A stretch of DNA of 64,000 nt, from NCBI RefSeq assembly GCF_903819435.1, contig NZ_CAIJDP010000086.1, positions 1 through 64,000 on the forward strand, written 5' to 3'. The translations under genes were made by a program, and so were the position numbers. Positions 61,001 through 64,000 of the stretch are shown here, piece after piece. The notes under the pieces were generated by a model, which was given only the letters and a program-made list of their open reading frames with translations, had not been told where the DNA came from and did no database searches. The stretch is from Flavobacterium salmonis. GTDB taxonomy: Bacteria > Bacteroidota > Bacteroidia > Flavobacteriales > Flavobacteriaceae. How positions within the stretch are numbered: position 1 is the first letter of the stretch; every line of letters starts with the position of its first letter.

Positions 61001-61344
61001 AACAACTGCGAAAAATAAACGGAAACGCCTTAGAATCGGCTCGTGAAGCGGCAGCACTGCGTCTTCGTCCGATTATCATGACTTCGGTGGTGATGATTGC
61101 GGGAATGTTTCCTATGGCGATTGGTCATGGCGAAGGAGGCGATCAGGTTTCTCCGTTGGGTAGAGCGGTTATTGGCGGACTATTATTTTCGACCTTTGCC
61201 GTATTATTAATCCTGCCGTTAATTTTTGCCTGGGCGCAGGAAAAAACCACAACACAATCTGTTTCTTTAGATCCTGAAGACGAAGAAAGCATCCATTATA
61301 TCTCATCAATAAGTAAGTCGAAAGTCGAAAGTCAAAAGTCATAA
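58048..61344 (+). CDS. RND efflux transporter permease with an EF-hand-like loop
   Basis: A 1098-residue inner-membrane pump with twelve transmembrane helices and two large periplasmic loops of the HAE1/AcrB type. TM1 holds ALRKPISILVLVAGLFFFG; TM4 holds GILVDESTVTIENIHQHLD, where a DE pair replaces the AcrB Asp-Asp relay; the second half carries MGIIMSVGVSIANAVLLV. In the cytoplasmic loop between TM6 and TM7 lies DTDGNGKIGAFE (residues 533-544), a perfect 12-residue EF-hand calcium loop, which is not usual in RND pumps. It exchanges protons for drugs or other toxic molecules. It is flanked by its TolC (12 bases) and adaptor (102 bases) genes. Confidence 0.95.
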   Translation: MNLIRFALRKPISILVLVAGLFFFGIGAIKDIKVDILPKMNLPVIYIAHPFGGYTPDQMEAYFAKNYVNILPFANGVKSVETKNIQGLMIMKLTYYENTNMAQAAAELSSLSNRIQAAFPPGTQPPFIIRFDASSLPIGQLVLSSKIRSNNELQDLANVYVRASFTSIPGLLSPAPFGGSPRTVEVNVDPDLLRSHNLTPDQIVEAIRVNNQTAPSGNVRIGDINYISPTNNTIKEIKDFEQIPLFKGGVQNLKLGDVATVKDGADVTAGYALVNGKRSVYISIAKAGDASTWDVVQKLKAELPKIQSTLPEDVQLSYEFDQSVYVINSVKSLITEGIIGAVLTGLMVLLFLGDRRAALIVILTIPISIISGVLFLKLFGQTINLMSLSGLALAIGILVDESTVTIENIHQHLDMGKPKALAIWDACQEIALPKLLILLCILAVFAPAFTMVGIPGALFLPLALAIGFSMVISFLLSQTFVPVMANWLMKAHPKHEHAPEITDDEAEFNACGLTPESEKQLITQKKEYVERTDTDGNGKIGAFERFRIRFMRTLDRLFPYKKIAGLTYLIGITVLALVFLTFIGKDVFPKVNSSQFQLRMRAPDGTRLERTEEKAILVLKEIEKMVCKEHIGISSVYVGQHPSLFSINPIYLFMAGSHEAVFQVSLKEYHTDMDDFKDDLRARIKKILPDVKISFEPIELTDKVLSQGSPTPIEIRIAGKDKKRNELYANQIVEKLQKIAYFRDVQIGQPIHYPAMNIDIDRTRAAELGVDMNDISRSLVAATSSSRYTEKNTWIDEKSGLSVNVQVQVPLNQMKSKTDIGEIPVLKNSLRPVLSDVAKITPGIVSGENDNLGAMPYITVTANISQTDLGTATKDVAATISSLGELPRGLFVTPIGLSKVLEETLSSLQVGLLVAIFVIFLMLAANFQSFKVSLVILTTVPAVVLGALLMLTITGSTLNLQSYMGIIMSVGVSIANAVLLVTNAEQLRKINGNALESAREAAALRLRPIIMTSVVMIAGMFPMAIGHGEGGDQVSPLGRAVIGGLLFSTFAVLLILPLIFAWAQEKTTTQSVSLDPEDEESIHYISSISKSKVESQKS

Positions 61345-61446
61345 AGTTGAAAGTCTCATCGTGCTGAAAATATCTCGACACACCTTTTTCCTTTCCGCCT
61401 ATTTATTAAAAAAGACATTATATCATATTTTATATAAAATCATAAA

Positions 61447-62526
61447 ATGAAGACTAAAATACTACAACCAACCGCGCTGTTTTTTGCAGCACTACTTTTC
61501 CTGAACAGCTGTAATTCCAAAAAGGAGGAAGTGGTTACGGCAGCAATCGAACCTAAAACAGAAACGTTTCTTTTAGAAAAAGAAAAACTGACTACCGAAT
61601 TGCGTTTGCCTGCCGAATTAACCGGTTTTCAACAAGTGGATCTGTATGCCAAAGTGAGCAGTTTCGTAAAAACATTAAAAGTAGATATTGGTTCAAAAGT
61701 AACCAAAGGACAGCTTTTGATCGTTTTAGAAGCTCCTGAAATCAGTTCACAGCTGGCAGCAGCACAATCCAGACTAAAATCGATGGAAGCGATTTATGCG
61801 ACCAGTAAAAGCACCTACAACCGTTTGTACGAAACGAGCAAAGTTGAAGGAACAATTTCTAAAAACGATCTGGAAATGGCAAGCGGAAAGAAAAACTCCG
61901 ATTACGCACAATACCAGGCAGCCGTTGCAGCTCATAAAGAAATTTCGATCATGAGAGGTTATCTTGAAATCCGCGCTCCTTTTGATGGCGTTGTGGCATC
62001 CAGAAACGTGAATTTAGGAACCTTTGTTGGTCCTACATCAAGTTCGCCATTATTGACGATTCAGCAGCAAAACAAATTGCGTCTGGCGGTTTCAGTTCCG
62101 GAATTGTACACCGGATATTTACACAATGGCGACGAAATGAGTTTTAACGTAAAATCATTGCCGGAAACTTTTAAAGCGACCATCACCAGAATGTCCGGTG
62201 CTTTAGATTTGAAACTGCGCTCTGAAAGAGTCGAAATGGACGTTCACAACACCAAAGGAAATTTATTACCCGGAATGGTCGCCGAAGTGCTATTGCCGCT
62301 TAATGCAAAAGACAGCACTTTTGTAGTGCCAAAATCGGCTTTGGTGAGTTCTGCCGAAGGTTTGTTTGTGATTAAAGTACTAAACCACAAAGCCACAAGA
62401 GTCGATGTAAAAAAAGGAAGGGAAATCGAAGATAAAATCGAAATATTCGGTGATTTGAACCGCAAAGACAGACTGATAAAAATCGCCAGCGAAGAAATTA
62501 AGGAAGGCGATGTCATAAACGAATAA
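61447..62526 (+). CDS. RND efflux periplasmic adaptor (membrane fusion) lipoprotein
   Basis: A 359-residue adaptor. The lipobox is FLNSC (Cys22). The lipoyl/barrel-sandwich halves read VSSFVKTLKVDIGSKVTKGQ and MRGYLEIRAPFDGVVASRNV with a short alpha-hairpin (about 105-160) between; the beta-barrel follows. The adaptor bridges the RND permease and TolC in the periplasm. It is third in the operon tolC-RND-adaptor, an order different from the usual adaptor-first layout. An acidic and lysine-rich C-terminus ends KEGDVINE. Confidence 0.94.
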   Translation: MKTKILQPTALFFAALLFLNSCNSKKEEVVTAAIEPKTETFLLEKEKLTTELRLPAELTGFQQVDLYAKVSSFVKTLKVDIGSKVTKGQLLIVLEAPEISSQLAAAQSRLKSMEAIYATSKSTYNRLYETSKVEGTISKNDLEMASGKKNSDYAQYQAAVAAHKEISIMRGYLEIRAPFDGVVASRNVNLGTFVGPTSSSPLLTIQQQNKLRLAVSVPELYTGYLHNGDEMSFNVKSLPETFKATITRMSGALDLKLRSERVEMDVHNTKGNLLPGMVAEVLLPLNAKDSTFVVPKSALVSSAEGLFVIKVLNHKATRVDVKKGREIEDKIEIFGDLNRKDRLIKIASEEIKEGDVINE

Positions 62527-62600
62527 CCTGTACGCATTTAATTAATTATTGATTTGTTCGAAAGTGCTGTAAGACTTATGTTTTGCAGTACTTTTTTTAT

Positions 62601-62682
62601 TTAGGAGCTGGTTCCTGCTATGCGCCATATATTTTTCTTGCTGGCAGCAGCAAGAAAAAGGATGCCACTACTGTCAGGGCTA
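62601..62682 (+). repeat. Structured repeat element, copy B (12-bp stem, 4-nt loop)
   Basis: TTAGGAGCTGGTTCCTGCTA, about 10 bases, then TTTTTCTTGCTG (62632-62643) pairing perfectly with CAGCAAGAAAAA (62648-62659), then GGATGCCACTACTGTCAGGG CTA. It is a relative of 2197-2279 with matching outer blocks but a different stem. The rest of the gap 62527-62914 is AT-rich with no other feature seen. Confidence 0.75.
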
Positions 62683-62914
62683 TAGCACGAGGTTTCATAA
62701 ACCAAACTAATAAAAGATTTTTTTAGAATTTCTATTTTATCATTTGTAAGAAAAAAACAATATATTTGGAAAAATAATAAGAACCAAAACATGCGCATAA
62801 CATACCTATTTAGAACAAAAGAGGTTAAATTTATTCGTATATAAACGAGTTAGCGGCAAGGCGTGAAAAACGTAGTTTAAAGAACTGAAAAATTATTTAA
62901 AAACCAATTATAAA

Positions 62915-64000
62915 ATGAGATACATTTTTACATTATTATCACTATTATTAGTTTCGAATTTAATTGGACAAGTTAAAATAAAATGTGATGATGTTAAATT
63001 AGCGAACAAACCTTTACCCGAAGTTACTTATGTTAAAGCTATCGAAAAAAGAATTAATGGACAATTCGAGGCTTGCGAGTTTAAACTCAGAAACGAGATG
63101 TTTGTAGAAACTGAAATTCATCCATTTGTTTCGACACTTTATATGGCATACTCTGATCATCGACCGGTAAGTATAAGTCCAGATATGATTTGGCTATTAA
63201 TTTGTCAAGGATTTTCTACACACGTAAATTTGAATACCGAAGAGTTAAGAAATAAATTTGTTTCATTCAACGATAAAAAAAAGTTAGTTGTTAATACACA
63301 ATTTATTAATGATAAGTTCAAAAAAGGAAGTAAAAATTCACCTTGGGAGTTGGCATTTCCAATTATGGCTGATTCTATATCTAAATATGTAAAAAAAGAC
63401 ATTCATAGTTTATATGTTCAATCATTCAGTACAACAACTCCAACTGAAAAAGCAGCTTATGAAATTGCACTGTTAGACGTAATGAGTGGATATTTTGAAT
63501 ATGAATATGCAACAGCTTGTGGAATACCAGAAATTAACATAGAAGGAACAAAACTCGATTGGATAAAAATTAAAAATAATTTAAATAGTCTAAAAGGCTA
63601 TGGAATTGATAAATGGATAAATTCATTAGAACCAATAATTCAACAATTTATAGATGCAAGCGAAAGCAAAATTGACAAAACATTTTGGGAAAATATCTTT
63701 AAAAGAAAAGACGAAAGTGGTGGACCATATATTACAGGTTGGATTATAAAATTTTTCCCATATATAAGCAATGGAAGTCAAGAAATGATTCCTAATCCTT
63801 ACATAAATAAAGAGCCAAAAGAATTTATGGAAGGATTAGAAACAAATCAATTCAATAATGGACTTTCAAAAGCTAGTTTTATTTGGAATTATTTTGGTAA
63901 AGAATATGAAATGGAATTTTTAGCTGGATTTGTTGGAATAAAACAAGATAAAAACTCTTTAACTTTAAGACCTGAAATAGGTTGGTTGGTTAAAGATAAA
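62915..64000 (+). CDS. DUF4419 domain-containing protein, cut by the window end
   Basis: 362 codons are visible and the frame is open at the right edge. A signal peptide (LLSLLLVSNLIGQ, cleavage near residue 19) is followed by a polar protein. DUF4419 landmarks are FVSTLYMAYSDHRPVSISPD and MIWLLICQGFSTHVN, then FVSFNDKKKLVV and later LDVMSGYFEYEYATACGIPE, GYGIDKWINSLEPIIQQF and GGPYITGWIIKFFPYI. The family has unknown function and is found in bacteria and fungi. It starts from the ATG at 62915 after a 388-base gap from the efflux operon. A truncated view prevents a length check. Confidence 0.85.
   Translation, partial: MRYIFTLLSLLLVSNLIGQVKIKCDDVKLANKPLPEVTYVKAIEKRINGQFEACEFKLRNEMFVETEIHPFVSTLYMAYSDHRPVSISPDMIWLLICQGFSTHVNLNTEELRNKFVSFNDKKKLVVNTQFINDKFKKGSKNSPWELAFPIMADSISKYVKKDIHSLYVQSFSTTTPTEKAAYEIALLDVMSGYFEYEYATACGIPEINIEGTKLDWIKIKNNLNSLKGYGIDKWINSLEPIIQQFIDASESKIDKTFWENIFKRKDESGGPYITGWIIKFFPYISNGSQEMIPNPYINKEPKEFMEGLETNQFNNGLSKASFIWNYFGKEYEMEFLAGFVGIKQDKNSLTLRPEIGWLVKDK

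Noticed and set aside
62845-62880. AAACGAGTTAGCGGCAAGG, reminiscent of an integron attC core (GTTRRRY)
   Set aside because: The bases after GTTA do not fit the core site, there is no matching partner site to form an attC fold, and no integrase or cassette array is seen.
1-64000. tRNA, rRNA or CRISPR features
   Set aside because: Reading both strands gave no cloverleaf with a GGTTCGA-type arm, no rRNA-like stretch and no regularly spaced direct repeats with spacers; the repeats seen are palindromic elements or coding tandem units.

Overview
The window is AT-rich chromosomal DNA of a Flavobacterium-like member of the Bacteroidetes. The evidence is recurring TAnnTTTG-type -7 promoter boxes, a type IX secretion sorting domain on a secreted pectate lyase, lipoboxes typical of the phylum, and families best known from Flavobacteriia (MutS2 without Smr, Bacteroidetes-type PurM, DUF7935, DUF4280, PepSY-like secreted proteins). 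No rRNA, tRNA, CRISPR array, transposase, integrase or prophage was seen. Intergenic DNA is rich in palindromic repeat elements of at least five kinds.

Layout. 1-16.7 kb holds mostly housekeeping genes: a GNAT acetyltransferase, purM-type synthase, ung, mutS2, a GIY-YIG gene flanked by repeats, a DCC-family protein, ettA, a decayed four-helix-bundle gene, holA, a PD-(D/E)xK-like nuclease-fold protein, a glycosyltransferase, an OmpA lipoprotein, a Sua5/TsaC-type protein and a UvrD/PcrA helicase. 16.8-20 kb holds a multidomain secreted PL9-type pectate lyase controlled from a promoter overlapped by a perfect LacI-type palindrome. 20-28 kb has a TSUP permease, a patatin, an M1 peptidase, a Dph6-like ligase, an HEAGH protein, an aspartyl-hydroxylase-like protein and a carbamoyltransferase.

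28.2-34.8 kb is a five-gene signalling operon (REC-kinase, three-receiver hybrid kinase, lone receiver, CheR, CheB). Next to it, 35-42.3 kb reads as a general-stress island: a YdaD-like SDR, a SemiSWEET, a truncated AraC-like protein, a lone receiver, a GSP26-like flavin-fold protein, an Fpg/Nei glycosylase interrupted by a frameshift in a 10-base homopolymer, a DUF72 protein, a YciF-like ferritin-fold protein and two acidic proteins. More stress-type genes (DUF5661, DUF1328, a small receiver-like protein, a 2H phosphoesterase) follow at 48.9-50.8 kb.

42.5-48.7 kb is a five-gene operon built round a DUF4280 PAAR-like protein and a 1027-residue protein of unknown fold, followed by a small lipoprotein. 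It looks like an orphan cargo/immunity module for a type VI or related contractile secretion system, and is the best candidate for an undescribed system here. 50.9-54.5 kb holds an AraC/SDR pair, a PepSY-like secreted protein and a DUF4386 membrane protein. 54.5-62.5 kb is a LytS/LytTR pair divergent from a tolC-RND-adaptor efflux operon. In this operon the TolC reading frame runs through a palindromic element, and the RND pump carries an EF-hand-like loop. The window ends inside a DUF4419 gene.
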